This document shows positions 8,571 to 18,453 of a stretch of 64,000 nt of DNA, one piece after another. This stretch comes from Flagellimonas lutaonensis (GTDB taxonomy: Bacteria; Bacteroidota; Bacteroidia; Flavobacteriales; Flavobacteriaceae). The stretch spans positions 2,112,501-2,176,500 of the forward strand of contig NZ_CP011071.1 in assembly GCF_000963865.1 (NCBI RefSeq), written 5' to 3'. Numbering within the stretch: the stretch's first letter is position 1; every line of letters starts with the position of its first letter. The notes beneath the pieces were generated by a model that was given only the letters and a program-made list of their open reading frames with translations, ran no database searches and had not been told where the DNA came from. The position numbers were made by a program, and so were the translations under genes.

Positions 8571-9716
8571 TTAAGGGGAAACTCCCAGAATTTTTGATTG
8601 CAGCATATCCAATATCGTTTCATAGTCAGAAGGGTTGGCCACAAAATCGAGCTCCCCGAGGTTGATGACGAGAGAGTTTTCTTCAGAAAGCCCCTTGATA
8701 AAATCCAGATATCCCCTGTTTATTTTTTCTAGATAGGCAGGCTCTATTTCCAATTCATATGACCTTCCCCTTTTACGGATGTTTTCGAGCAAACGTTCTG
8801 GGGTTTGGTACAAAAAAACATATAGATCGGGCTTTGTCACCTCTTTGTACATAAAGTTGAAGAGCTTTCGATAGAGCATGAATTCTTCTTTCGGCAGGGT
8901 GATCTGGGCAAAGATCAACGATTTAAAGATATCGTAGTCACTGACCAAAAAGCTCTTGAACAAATCCAATTGGGTGGTATCATCGGTAAATTGTTGGTAG
9001 CGATCTGCCAAGAATGACATTTCGAGCGGAAAGGCGTAGCGCCCCGGATCCTTATAAAATTTGGGCAAAAAGGGGTTATCCGCAAAACGCTCCAATACCA
9101 ATTTGGCATTGAAATCTTCGGCTATTTTTTTGGTCAAGGTGGTCTTGCCGGCCCCGATGCTTCCCTCAATGGCCATGAACTGCAACTGTGCAAAAAGCTC
9201 TATTTGGGTGCGATGCAGTTTTGTGGGCAATTTTTCAAGTGGGTTCTTGTTCTTGCACTGCTGCAAAAGGTTTCGGGTATCTTTCTTGAGCACGGGATGG
9301 TAGAACTGCGGGGCGATGTCTGCCAACGGCTTCAGCACAAAACGCCGGTTTGCCATTTCGGGGTGTGGTATGGCCAAGGCATCTGTTTGAACCACCTGAT
9401 CGCCATAGTAGACGATGTCTATGTCGATGGGGCGCGAGCTATAGCCCTGTCCCTGTTGGCGTATGCGGCCAAATTTCTGTTCGACTCGAAGTAGTTCGTC
9501 CAAAAGACTGGTCGGCTCAAGGGAAGTCCGCAATTCAGCGCAAACGTTCAAAAAGGATCCTCCCTCGAAACCTATCGGCGGATTTTCATATACAGGGGAT
9601 ATGGCCGTCACTTTTCCCGCACTGGTCCCAAGTTCAAAAAGGGCCTTTTGAAGCAAATTGAGGCGATTGCCCAGATTGCTTCCCAACGATAGATATGCAA
9701 TAGTTTCCTCCTTCAT
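8571..9716 (-). CDS. folK: Fused HPPK (FolK) and deoxynucleoside kinase-like protein
   Basis: A 381-residue two-domain protein. Residues 1-150 are 6-hydroxymethyl-7,8-dihydropterin pyrophosphokinase of folate synthesis: SLGSNLGNR, YENPPIGFEGGSFLN, RPIDIDIVYYGD and IPHPEMANRRFVL. Residues of about 178-381 are a deoxynucleoside-kinase fold: P-loop EGSIGAGKTTLT, LERFADNPFL and a lid with RKRGRSYE. This fusion is common in Bacteroidota. At the place where active kinases carry D-R-[ST] this domain reads SDYDIFKS, so the arginine is missing. The start MKEETIAYLSLGSN (ATG 9716) is set by the first HPPK strand. It is divergent from sppA. Confidence 0.92.
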   Translation of the reverse strand: MKEETIAYLSLGSNLGNRLNLLQKALFELGTSAGKVTAISPVYENPPIGFEGGSFLNVCAELRTSLEPTSLLDELLRVEQKFGRIRQQGQGYSSRPIDIDIVYYGDQVVQTDALAIPHPEMANRRFVLKPLADIAPQFYHPVLKKDTRNLLQQCKNKNPLEKLPTKLHRTQIELFAQLQFMAIEGSIGAGKTTLTKKIAEDFNAKLVLERFADNPFLPKFYKDPGRYAFPLEMSFLADRYQQFTDDTTQLDLFKSFLVSDYDIFKSLIFAQITLPKEEFMLYRKLFNFMYKEVTKPDLYVFLYQTPERLLENIRKRGRSYELEIEPAYLEKINRGYLDFIKGLSEENSLVINLGELDFVANPSDYETILDMLQSKILGVSP

Positions 9717-9756
9717 ATACCGGGCAACAAAATAAACAAAACATTGCGACAATGGT

Positions 9757-9764
9757 TATCTTTG
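9757..9764 (+). promoter_or_regulatory. -7 promoter element for sppA
   Basis: TATCTTTG matches the Bacteroidota -7 consensus TAnnTTTG exactly and sits 21 bp before the sppA start. No clear -33 TTG lies at the usual distance. Confidence 0.45.
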
Positions 9765-9785
9765 CGAGGCAATAAAAAAGACGGT

Positions 9786-11546
9786 ATGAAATTTTTGCGA
9801 AACTTGTTGGCAGCCATTCTCGGCACACTCATTGCCTTTGGAATACTATTCGCCATGTTCCTGATTTTTTTGGCATTGGTGGGCAATGCCGATGACACGG
9901 TGGCCATTAAAAGGGGCTCTGTGTTGGAAATAACGCTTAACCGGCCTATCTATGATTATGAGGGGCAAGATGAAGCGGACCCTTTTAGGGGCCTGTTCGA
10001 GGTCGGTGCGGGATTGGATGAGATCTTGCATGCCATTGCGGTTGCCAAAAATGATGAAAATATACGTGGTATTAGCCTGAACTCGGGGTTTTTGATGGCT
10101 GGCATGGCACAGACCCAAGAACTCAGAAAGGCCCTTCAAGATTTTAAGGACGCGGGCAAGTTTGTGTATTCGTATGCAGATTATTACACCCAAAAAGATT
10201 ACTATTTGGCCAGTGTGGCCGATAAGGTATACCTGCATCCGCAGGGTGCCATGGATTTTAAGGGGCTTTCCACTGAAATCCTTTATTTCAAGGAGCTACA
10301 GGAAAAATCTGGGGTCAAAATGGAGGTGGTGCGCCACGGCAAGTACAAGAGTGCGGTAGAACCTTTTCTCTCCGATTCCATGAGCGATGAAAACAGGGAA
10401 CAGATCAAAGAATTGATTACCTCGTTATGGAATGTGATGATAGCGGATATCGGTGCTTCCCGTAACCTTGACACCGGCGACCTTAATAAAATAGCCGATA
10501 CCTTGGGCGCTCGCTTGCCAGATTATGCGACCCAAACGGGTCTGGTCGATGGGGTGCTGTACTTTGATGAGTATGAAGCAGAGTTAAAGAACGAACTCGC
10601 CCTAGCAGAAGACGATGAGGTCAAGTATGTGCGTCTGCCAGACTATGTGAAGGTGGCCAAGCGCAAAAAGATCACTACCGGAAAAGATAAAATTGCCCTG
10701 ATCTACGCCCAGGGAGAAATTTTGTATGGTGAGGGCGATAAAGATTATATGGGACAGGGCCTTATCACGCGGGCCTTAAAGAAAGCACGCGAAAATGACC
10801 GTGTCAAGGCCGTGGTGCTAAGGGTGAACTCCCCTGGGGGCAATGCCCTTACGGCCGATATTATTTGGCGAGAGGTCGAATTGACCAGAAAGGTAAAGCC
10901 CGTAGTGGTCTCATTTGGCGATGTGGCCGCTTCGGGCGGCTATTATATCGGTGTGGCCGGTAATCATATCGTGGCCGAGCCCACCACCATAACGGGGTCT
11001 ATCGGGGTCTTCGGAACCATTCCCAATATCAACGAACTGGCCGATGATATCGGTATCAACGCCGAACAGGTGGGCACCAATGCCAATTCGGTCGATTATT
11101 CACTTTTTGAGCCCATGTCAGACGGTTTTAGAAAGGTCATTGAAGAAAGTATCGAGAATACCTACCAGACCTTTTTGAGCCGGGTTGCCGATGGAAGGGG
11201 CATGTCAAGGGCCGCTGTCGACAGCATTGCTCAGGGCAGGGTATGGAGCGGTGTTGAGGCACAGCGTCTTGGCTTGGTAGATGATTTGGGCGGATTGGAT
11301 GTGGCCATTGAAAAAGCAGCGGAACTGGCAGAAATCGATACATATGGGCTGCTCAAATACCCTAGGTACAAATCGGATTTTGAACGTCTCATGAGTGATT
11401 TGAATGGAATAAAAATGGATATTGGCAGGGCTGTGCTCAAAGAGGAAATAGGGGAGGATGCCTACCAAATACTCCATGACCTTAAGCAGTTGACCCAACA
11501 AGAGGGTATTCAGGCGCGCATGCCCTTTACCCTGAACATAAAATAA
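9786..11546 (+). CDS. sppA: Signal peptide peptidase SppA, long (67K) type
   Basis: A 586-residue membrane protease made of two tandem crotonase-like halves. An N-terminal membrane helix (LLAAILGTLIAFGILFAMFLIF) anchors it in the inner membrane. The catalytic dyad of the family is present: lysine K188 in GKYKSAVEPF of the first half, and serine S383 in GDVAASGGYY of the second half, followed by TTITGSIGVFG. It degrades cleaved signal peptides in the membrane. The start ATG at 9786 (MKFLRNLL) is chosen over an in-frame upstream codon because it begins the membrane helix. It is followed after 4 nt by the queuosine-precursor transporter gene. Confidence 0.93.
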   Translation: MKFLRNLLAAILGTLIAFGILFAMFLIFLALVGNADDTVAIKRGSVLEITLNRPIYDYEGQDEADPFRGLFEVGAGLDEILHAIAVAKNDENIRGISLNSGFLMAGMAQTQELRKALQDFKDAGKFVYSYADYYTQKDYYLASVADKVYLHPQGAMDFKGLSTEILYFKELQEKSGVKMEVVRHGKYKSAVEPFLSDSMSDENREQIKELITSLWNVMIADIGASRNLDTGDLNKIADTLGARLPDYATQTGLVDGVLYFDEYEAELKNELALAEDDEVKYVRLPDYVKVAKRKKITTGKDKIALIYAQGEILYGEGDKDYMGQGLITRALKKARENDRVKAVVLRVNSPGGNALTADIIWREVELTRKVKPVVVSFGDVAASGGYYIGVAGNHIVAEPTTITGSIGVFGTIPNINELADDIGINAEQVGTNANSVDYSLFEPMSDGFRKVIEESIENTYQTFLSRVADGRGMSRAAVDSIAQGRVWSGVEAQRLGLVDDLGGLDVAIEKAAELAEIDTYGLLKYPRYKSDFERLMSDLNGIKMDIGRAVLKEEIGEDAYQILHDLKQLTQQEGIQARMPFTLNIK

Positions 11547-11550
11547 ACGG

Positions 11551-12258
11551 ATGACGCCGAAAGACAAGAAACGTGCGTTCTCGGTGTATCTCTATCTTGG
11601 TGCCCTGTTCATCACCTCATTGGTGGTATCGAACCTGATTTTCCAGAAGTTTTTTTATTGGTATCCTTTTGGCGACACAACCATATTTGGGGCGCCCTTG
11701 TTTGAGCTTTCAGTGGGCATTTTGCCCTATCCCATCACCTTTTTGATCACTGATCTGATATCTGAAATTTATGGAAAAACGAAGGCCAATCAGGTGGTGA
11801 CCGCAGGGATTTTTGCTTCGTTTTTCTCCATTTTGATTATTTATGTGGCCAATGAGGCACCGGCCATACCCTCTTCGGGTATTGATGATGAAACCTTTAC
11901 AAAGGTATTTGCCCTGACGCCATTGGGCGTGTTGGCCTCTATGCTGGCCTATCTGTCGGCTCAGTATATCGATATCTCCATTTATCACTTTTGGAAAAGG
12001 CTTACCAAGGGCAAGATGTTATGGCTGCGAAACAATTTTTCGACCTTTACCTCGCAATTGGTCGATACGTTGACTGTGGTGGCCCTACTCTGTATTTTCG
12101 GGGTGCTGCCGTGGGACAAATTTTACGGTCTGGTCGTCAGCGGCTTTATTTTTAAGATAATTATAGCATTTTTAGACACCCCGTTGCTCTATCTTTTCGT
12201 ATATATATTTCGAAGACGTTTTAACCTAAAGGTGGGAGAAGAAATTCGGTTGGATTGA
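11551..12258 (+). CDS. Queuosine precursor transporter (YhhQ/DUF165 family)
   Basis: A 235-residue integral membrane protein with about six hydrophobic segments. The family hallmark FLITDLISEIYGKTKANQVV is present near residue 65. YhhQ proteins import 7-cyano-7-deazaguanine or related queuosine precursors across the inner membrane. The gene starts 4 nt after sppA and is probably co-transcribed with it; no functional link is evident. Confidence 0.88.
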   Translation: MTPKDKKRAFSVYLYLGALFITSLVVSNLIFQKFFYWYPFGDTTIFGAPLFELSVGILPYPITFLITDLISEIYGKTKANQVVTAGIFASFFSILIIYVANEAPAIPSSGIDDETFTKVFALTPLGVLASMLAYLSAQYIDISIYHFWKRLTKGKMLWLRNNFSTFTSQLVDTLTVVALLCIFGVLPWDKFYGLVVSGFIFKIIIAFLDTPLLYLFVYIFRRRFNLKVGEEIRLD

Positions 12259-12312
12259 TGCTTCGGCCTTTGCAAAAAAAGATGTAACCTTTTTCAACAT
12301 GTCCCAAAAACC

Positions 12313-15036
12313 ATGAAAAAGAAAAAGAAGAAAAAAATTCTACGGATTACCGGCGTTGTCTTTTTGGCACTGGTCGGTATTTTATTGGCCATTCCATTTT
12401 TGCTGGAGGGCAAAATAGGTATCCTTATTAAAAACAAGGTCAACCAAAATATCAATGCAACGCTCGATTTCAATGAGGCAGACTTGAGCTTATTGGGCAG
12501 TTTCCCAAATGCCAAGGTCTTGCTCAAAGGCACCACATTGGTCAACAAGGCACCCTTTGAAGGCGATACGTTGTTTTCTTCCGAGAAAGTGGCACTTACC
12601 ATGGGCATTGGGGAACTTTTCAAAAGTGCTGAAGATCCGATTGCCATAAAAAGCCTGGTCATAGACGGGGCCAAGCTGCACATCAAAATAGATGAGCAAG
12701 AAAATACCAATTACGATATAGCCAAGGAAGACGATAAGGCCACCACTTCTTTGCAAAGCGGGGGCAATGATTTTTCGTTCGACCTTGAGTCATACGAAAT
12801 CACCAATTCAAAGGTGGTGTATGATGACCGTTCGACCGATATGCGCTTGGTGGTAAGTGAGATACGGCACACAGGAAAAGGTGACCTGTCGCTGGCCACA
12901 TCAGAACTTCAGACAAAGACAGACGCCTTGCTTTCGTTGGAGATGGACAGCATCAGCTACCTAGACAAGAACAAAGTGGCCCTTGATGCGTTGATTGGCA
13001 TTGATTTGAACGAGAACAGATATTCCTTTCTAAAGAACGAGGCACTGGTAAACCAGCTGCCACTGGTCTTTGATGGGTTTGTGAAGGTCAACGATGATAA
13101 CCAAGAGATCGACATCTCTTTCAAAACGCCTTCATCAGATTTCAAGATTTTTCTGGCGGTCATTCCCTCAGCGTATTCAAAAAGCATAGGGAACGTTGAG
13201 ACGAGCGGCAATTTTGAGGTAAACGGGCGGTTTGAGGGAATTTTAGACGAAGAACATATTCCAAGGTTCAACATAAAGGTCAATTCAGAAAACGCCTCGT
13301 TCAAATATCCGAACCTGCCAAAATCGGTCAGAAATGTCAATATTGATGCCGAGGTGGTGAACGCCAGCGGCTTGGCCGACGATACTTTTGTGAGGGTCAA
13401 GAAACTAACATTTCAAATTGATGACGACCGCTTTGCGGCCCAGGCCGACATAACCGATTTGCTGGGCAACACCAAAGTAAAGGCGGCTCTGGACGGAAAG
13501 ATAAATTTGGCCAATATCTCAAAGGCCTACCCCGTACCTGCGGGTTATGACCTATCGGGGCTTTTGACAGCCGATGTGAGCACTGCCTTTGACATGGCCT
13601 CCATCGAGAACCAGCGCTACGAAAATACCAAGACTACCGGTACCCTGAACCTTCAAGGGTTTCAATACAACTCACCCGAATTGAAAAACCCGGTAGTGAT
13701 CGATGAGGCGGCACTCAAGTTCAACCCTACCACCGTGACCTTAAATAATTTTTCCGGAAAAACGGGGCAGACCGATTTCAGGGCAAACGGCACCATCACC
13801 AATCTGTTGGGGTATCTGTTCAATAAAGAAGATATACAAGGCAATTTTAGGTTGATCTCGGATACCTTTGCCTTAAATGATTTTATGGTCGGGGAGGCTC
13901 CTGAGGAAGGTAAAGAGGATGCTGGTAATCCATCCGCCGAGAAAATCAAGATTCCTTCGTTTTTAAACTGCACCATCGATGCCACGGCCAACAATGTCAT
14001 TTATGATAACCTGAATTTGACCGGTGTCTCAGGTCGCTTATTGGTAAAAGAGGAAACGGCAACCATACAAGGCCTGACCTCTTCTTTGTTCGGGGGAAAA
14101 CTGAACCTGAACGGAAAAGTTTCCACCAAATCCGAGGTTCCCGTGTTCGACATGGCCTTGGGAGTGGACGGATTTCAGATTTCAGAATCGTTCGCAGCGA
14201 TGGACATGCTCAAGGTATTGGCGCCGATTGCCAAAGTGTTGGAAGGAAAGTTGAACTCGACCATCAAGCTATCAGGAAATCTCAAAAACGATATGACACC
14301 CGATTTGGCCACCTTGTCGGGCAATCTGTTGGCAGAATTGCTCTCTACTGAGTTCACCGCCGAAAGAACCCCATTATTGTCCACGTTGGACAGTAAACTT
14401 GATTTCTTGAACCTGCAGGAATTGGACCTCAACGGACTCAAGACCGCCCTTAGTTTTGAAAATGGCACGGTGGCGGTAAAACCTTTTGATATCAAGTATA
14501 AAGATTTTGTCATCAATGTTGCTGGGGGCCATACTTTTGACCAGAAACTACAGTACAACGTCACCATTGATGTACCTGCGAAATACTTAGGTTCTGAGGT
14601 GAACATACTCTTGGCCCAGATCGATGATACAAGTCTGGAGAATTTGACCATACCGGTAACCGCAAACATCGGGGGAAGTTATACCAACCCGAATGTGACC
14701 ACCGATCTGACCACCGGGGTCAAGAAATTGACGTCGCAATTGGTTGAGATCCAAAAAGAAAAATTGAAGAACCAAGGCAAGAATGCTGCCAAAGACCTGA
14801 TCGGGGGGCTCTTTAAAAAAGATTCGACCGCAGGCGATTCCTCAGCAGCTGAAAAGTCTGACGTCAAAGCTGTTTTGGGTGGTTTGCTGGGCAACAAGAA
14901 AAAGGACACCACCACGAATGACAGCACCGGAGTGGTTAAGGATACAGTAACCACGGGAGACGTTGCTAAAAAGGCTGCCAAAAATATCTTGGGCGGATTG
15001 CTGGGAAGCAAAAAGAAAAAGGATTCAGTCAATTGA
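12313..15036 (+). CDS. AsmA-family envelope protein
   Basis: A 907-residue protein. A lysine run at residues 2-8 and a single membrane helix (GVVFLALVGILLAIPFLL) put the rest in the periplasm. Repetitive beta-rich segments follow, such as the early KVLLKGTTLVNKAPFEGD and the late LQYNVTIDVPAKYLG, which is the AsmA C-terminal region. AsmA-like proteins are thought to be bridge-like lipid carriers between inner and outer membranes. The last 100 residues are low-complexity, with two copies of a unit resembling GGLLGNKKKDTT. The gene stands alone, with 54 bp to the transporter gene upstream. Confidence 0.85.
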   Translation: MKKKKKKKILRITGVVFLALVGILLAIPFLLEGKIGILIKNKVNQNINATLDFNEADLSLLGSFPNAKVLLKGTTLVNKAPFEGDTLFSSEKVALTMGIGELFKSAEDPIAIKSLVIDGAKLHIKIDEQENTNYDIAKEDDKATTSLQSGGNDFSFDLESYEITNSKVVYDDRSTDMRLVVSEIRHTGKGDLSLATSELQTKTDALLSLEMDSISYLDKNKVALDALIGIDLNENRYSFLKNEALVNQLPLVFDGFVKVNDDNQEIDISFKTPSSDFKIFLAVIPSAYSKSIGNVETSGNFEVNGRFEGILDEEHIPRFNIKVNSENASFKYPNLPKSVRNVNIDAEVVNASGLADDTFVRVKKLTFQIDDDRFAAQADITDLLGNTKVKAALDGKINLANISKAYPVPAGYDLSGLLTADVSTAFDMASIENQRYENTKTTGTLNLQGFQYNSPELKNPVVIDEAALKFNPTTVTLNNFSGKTGQTDFRANGTITNLLGYLFNKEDIQGNFRLISDTFALNDFMVGEAPEEGKEDAGNPSAEKIKIPSFLNCTIDATANNVIYDNLNLTGVSGRLLVKEETATIQGLTSSLFGGKLNLNGKVSTKSEVPVFDMALGVDGFQISESFAAMDMLKVLAPIAKVLEGKLNSTIKLSGNLKNDMTPDLATLSGNLLAELLSTEFTAERTPLLSTLDSKLDFLNLQELDLNGLKTALSFENGTVAVKPFDIKYKDFVINVAGGHTFDQKLQYNVTIDVPAKYLGSEVNILLAQIDDTSLENLTIPVTANIGGSYTNPNVTTDLTTGVKKLTSQLVEIQKEKLKNQGKNAAKDLIGGLFKKDSTAGDSSAAEKSDVKAVLGGLLGNKKKDTTTNDSTGVVKDTVTTGDVAKKAAKNILGGLLGSKKKKDSVN

Positions 15037-15101
15037 TGGTTTTCCATCAATTCACCTTGTTTAGTTTTCAAATATGCAGTCCATCAATTCTTTCAGGTGG
15101 C

Positions 15102-15644
15102 TTATTGGTATAAAACATACCTCGGGGGCTTTAGTCCGTTCAATCGCAGGTAAACAAGCATTTGGCCCCTGTGGTGGGTTATGTGGTCGGCAAGCAATAA
15201 CAAAACCTGTCTTTTTGTTCTATCAGATTCAAAATAATCCAATCGTTCCCCAAGTTTGTTCACATCAAAATTTGAAATGAATTCTATGGTTTTGTCGAAG
15301 GTATCATCGATTTTTAAAATCATATCTTTTTTTGATTTGGCATCTACCTTTAGTTCGGTGTCTGTATTCCAATCCCTTGCCTTACGTCCACCCATTAAGG
15401 ATTGACTGTGCCAGTCCATTGCCCAACCAATATGCATCAAATTTTCTGCAAAGCTCATTGATTCCGGAGTCGCTTTGAACCCATATTTGTCTTCTGGCAT
15501 ACTTTCGGCAACAAGTAGCAAATATTTTCTTGAATTTTCCAATCGTTCTAAATATTCCCTGATAAAAACATCCTCTTGGGCATTCAAATCCGACGCAAAA
15601 AAGGAAAGTAGTACTATCGAAGCGAAAATCACTGGTTGGTTCAT
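15102..15644 (-). CDS. Exported DinB-family protein
   Basis: A 180-residue protein starting with a signal peptide (MNQPVIFASIVLLSFFASDLNAQ), so it is periplasmic or secreted. The mature part is a four-helix DinB/DfsB bundle: FAENLMHIGWAMDWHSQ carries the first histidine and LADHITHHRGQMLVYLRL the other two of the metal triad. DinB proteins are metal-binding, some acting as thiol transferases; the role of this one is unknown. It converges on the AsmA gene. Confidence 0.82.
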   Translation of the reverse strand: MNQPVIFASIVLLSFFASDLNAQEDVFIREYLERLENSRKYLLLVAESMPEDKYGFKATPESMSFAENLMHIGWAMDWHSQSLMGGRKARDWNTDTELKVDAKSKKDMILKIDDTFDKTIEFISNFDVNKLGERLDYFESDRTKRQVLLLLADHITHHRGQMLVYLRLNGLKPPRYVLYQ

Positions 15645-15733
15645 AACATTAAATTTGATGTATAATCAACAATACAAATGAGAAATGAGTCACTTTATTC
15701 CATAATATCGGTAAGTTATGCAATAGTTATCGG

Positions 15734-16528
15734 TCAATTGATGTCAATCCCCACAAAATAGCCTTCATTGCCACGAATGTTAAAAACAGTGCTGTCTTCA
15801 AAAATGAGGTATTGCCCTTTAATGCCCTTTAAAACGCCACGGTAGGATGGGTTTTTGTCAAGATTGAGGCTTTTGACCTTTTCAGGGTATTGCAGCACCG
15901 GAAACTCGATTTGTGTCTCTGTGTTCGAATCGATATAATACTCAGCGGCTTCTTCGGGTATAAACGCTTTAAGTCTGTTTCGCCATTCGGTCAAATCGAG
16001 GTCTTTTATATCGTTCTTCAGCATCTTTTGCCAACTGGTCTTGTCGCCGACATGCTCTTTTAAGGCTACCTCGGTAATGCCGGCCAAATAACGGTTGGGC
16101 ACTTCTACAATTTCGATGGCCTCATGGGCCCCTTGATCGATCCAACGAGTGGGTATTTGCGATTTTCGGGTTACGCCCACCTTGACGTTGCTCGAATTGG
16201 CCAAATACACCACATGTGGTTGTAGTTGCATTCTTTTTTCAAATGCCAGATCGCGGTCTTCTATGTCGAGGTGGGCAGTGCTCAATTCGGGTTTCATGAT
16301 CCAATCGCCTGCAGCAGGGGTCTCAAAAAAACAGGTCTTGCAAAAACCCTGGCGGTAAATGGGCCGGTCTTCGCCACAGTTCAGGCATTGAAATTTGATG
16401 CACTCGATTTTCAACGATTTGTCAAGGGCTTGGTTCATGTTGATAAAATCATGGTCGAACACCAAAAAATAATTGACAGGTGGCCCGATTTCGGTACGCA
16501 TTTTACGCAAAACGCCTTCGTATAACAT
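15734..16528 (-). CDS. DUF2797 protein with a zinc-ribbon-like motif
   Basis: A 264-residue protein matching DUF2797 in layout: the opening MLYEGVLRKM, a four-cysteine cluster (CLNCGEDRPIYRQGFCKTCF, near residues 48-67) that looks zinc-binding, then PHVVYLANSSNVKVGVTRKS and PTRWIDQGAHEAIE. The KVGVT...R.IDQGA segment resembles a GIY-YIG-like core, but I would not claim nuclease activity. It is divergent from the GH3 gene, with 107 bp between them. Confidence 0.75.
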   Translation of the reverse strand: MLYEGVLRKMRTEIGPPVNYFLVFDHDFINMNQALDKSLKIECIKFQCLNCGEDRPIYRQGFCKTCFFETPAAGDWIMKPELSTAHLDIEDRDLAFEKRMQLQPHVVYLANSSNVKVGVTRKSQIPTRWIDQGAHEAIEIVEVPNRYLAGITEVALKEHVGDKTSWQKMLKNDIKDLDLTEWRNRLKAFIPEEAAEYYIDSNTETQIEFPVLQYPEKVKSLNLDKNPSYRGVLKGIKGQYLIFEDSTVFNIRGNEGYFVGIDIN

Positions 16529-16635
16529 AGGTGGTTAAAATGAGAAGTTTCTTATTTTAGCAATGAACTCATTTTTTGCCAATTCAAAAAGTAAGGTGAG
16601 TTCAAAGACCGCTTGTTCGGCTAAATATACCAAAA

Positions 16636-18174
16636 ATGCCCATACCGCTGTTCAACTCGATTGCCTCGTGGCTGCTAAAAAAGCGCTATCATCAGATAGA
16701 ACTCTTCTTAAAATACCCGAACGATGTTCAGAACGAGGTACTGCACCAATTGGTCTATTTTGCCAAAGACACCATGTTGGGCAAAGAACATGGGTTTGGT
16801 TCAATCGAAAAATATGATGATTTTGCCCAAAGGGTACCCGTGGTAAGCTATGAAGATGTGGCCCAGACCATTGAACGCACACGCAAGGGCGAGCAGAACC
16901 TTTTTTGGCCCACGCAGATAAAATGGTTTGCCAAAAGCAGCGGCACCACCAATGCAAAGAGCAAGTTTATACCGGTAAGCACCGAGGCACTCGAAGACTG
17001 CCATTACAAATCAGGAAAAGACCTCTTGTGCCTTTACCTAAACAACAACGAAGATTCACAGCTTTTCAAGGGAAAAGGCCTTCGCTTGGGGGGCAGCAAA
17101 GAGCTGTACGAAGACAATGGCACTTTTTTTGGCGACCTTTCGGCCATACTCATCGACAACATGCCCCTGTGGGCCGAATTCAGTAGCACGCCCAGTAACA
17201 AGGTATCGCTCATGGGCGAGTGGGAGACCAAGATACAGGCAATCATCGAAGAAAGCATCAAAGAGAACGTGACCAGTATGGCAGGGGTGCCCTCTTGGAT
17301 GCTTGTACTGTTGAACAGCGTACTTGAAAAAACGGGCAAGAACCATTTATTTGAGATTTGGCCCAATCTTGAGGTGTACTTTCATGGCGGCGTGAGTTTT
17401 GTACCATACAAAGAGCAGTATAAAAAACTGTTGCCCAGAAAGAGCTTCAAGTATTACGAAATCTATAATGCCTCTGAGGGGTTTTTTGGTATTCAAGACC
17501 GTAACAATGCCGATGACCTGCTGTTGATGCTGGATTATGGTATTTTCTATGAGTTTATTCCAATGGACGGATATGGAACTGAAGAAGAAAGGGTGATTCC
17601 CATCTGGGAAGTGCAGACCGGTGTCAACTATGCCATGGTTATCACCACCAATGCAGGCCTATGGCGTTATAAAATTGGTGATACCGTGCGGTTTACCTCT
17701 ACCGACCCCTATCGCATTAGGATTACGGGGCGCACCAAGCACCATATCAATACCTTTGGCGAAGAACTGATAATTGAGAACGCCGAGGAGGCCCTGAAAC
17801 AGGTCTGTAGAAAAACAGATGCACAGATAAAAGACTATACGGCCGCCCCTATCTTTATGGAAGGCAACGAAAAAGGGGCCCATGAATGGATCATCGAATT
17901 CAGAAAACCGCCCAAAGACATTGCTTATTTTACCGAAATGCTAGATAATGCCTTAAAGGCACTGAACTCAGATTACGAGGCAAAAAGGTACAACAACATT
18001 ACCCTTACAATGCCCAAGGTGCACGTTGCGAGGGAGAACCTTTTCTATGACTGGCTCAAGGGAAAGGACAAATTGGGCGGTCAGCACAAAATTCCTCGAT
18101 TGAGCAATAATAGGGAATATATTGACGAATTGCTTCAAATGAACCGGGCCGCTTTGCTCGACAAAGGACTTTAA
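16636..18174 (+). CDS. GH3-family acyl-adenylate/amide synthetase-like protein
   Basis: A 512-residue protein of the GH3 auxin-responsive promoter family, part of the ANL adenylating superfamily. The ATP-loop FAKSSGTTNAKSKFIPVS is near residues 98-115; YYEIYNASEGFFGIQD holds the second core motif, and ITGRTKHHINTFGEEL marks the C-terminal hinge. Plant GH3 enzymes conjugate amino acids to auxin or jasmonate; bacterial members are common in Bacteroidota and their substrate is unknown. The start is the ATG at 16636. Confidence 0.87.
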   Translation: MPIPLFNSIASWLLKKRYHQIELFLKYPNDVQNEVLHQLVYFAKDTMLGKEHGFGSIEKYDDFAQRVPVVSYEDVAQTIERTRKGEQNLFWPTQIKWFAKSSGTTNAKSKFIPVSTEALEDCHYKSGKDLLCLYLNNNEDSQLFKGKGLRLGGSKELYEDNGTFFGDLSAILIDNMPLWAEFSSTPSNKVSLMGEWETKIQAIIEESIKENVTSMAGVPSWMLVLLNSVLEKTGKNHLFEIWPNLEVYFHGGVSFVPYKEQYKKLLPRKSFKYYEIYNASEGFFGIQDRNNADDLLLMLDYGIFYEFIPMDGYGTEEERVIPIWEVQTGVNYAMVITTNAGLWRYKIGDTVRFTSTDPYRIRITGRTKHHINTFGEELIIENAEEALKQVCRKTDAQIKDYTAAPIFMEGNEKGAHEWIIEFRKPPKDIAYFTEMLDNALKALNSDYEAKRYNNITLTMPKVHVARENLFYDWLKGKDKLGGQHKIPRLSNNREYIDELLQMNRAALLDKGL

Positions 18175-18292
18175 ACTTGCAGCTTTTCGGCAAACCTCTT
18201 TGGGAAGTCGTTTTTTCTACCCGTTACTTATTTTGAGCCAAATATTGGCCCCATATTCTCACTAAATATGATGTTTGCAGATATTATAATGA

Positions 18293-18314
18293 TTTACGAA
18301 AACGTTTTCGTAAA
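18293..18314. promoter_or_regulatory. 22-bp perfect palindrome, LacI-operator-like
   Basis: The half-site TTTACGAAAAC is followed at once by its exact reverse complement GTTTTCGTAAA. The central AAACGTTT is typical of LacI-family operators. It lies 140 bp before the alpha/beta-hydrolase-like gene at 18454 and 119 bp after the GH3 stop. No LacI gene is in the window. The rest of the 279-bp gap (18175-18453) is AT-rich and shows no other clear feature. Confidence 0.55.
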
Positions 18315-18453
18315 AAATAGCTGCTCATCGAACAAACCGCTCTTTTGAACAAATAAATGTGGATTTAAGCCTTGAAAGGCAGAAGTTTGAGGGCATACGA
18401 TAGAGTTCCCTAATCTTAATTATAAATACGTTAACCAAACAAAAATTAAAGTT

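Noticed and set aside
16563-16817. Small rightward frame before the GH3 gene
   Set aside because: It overlaps the GH3 coding sequence in another frame; only the GH3 frame shows family motifs.
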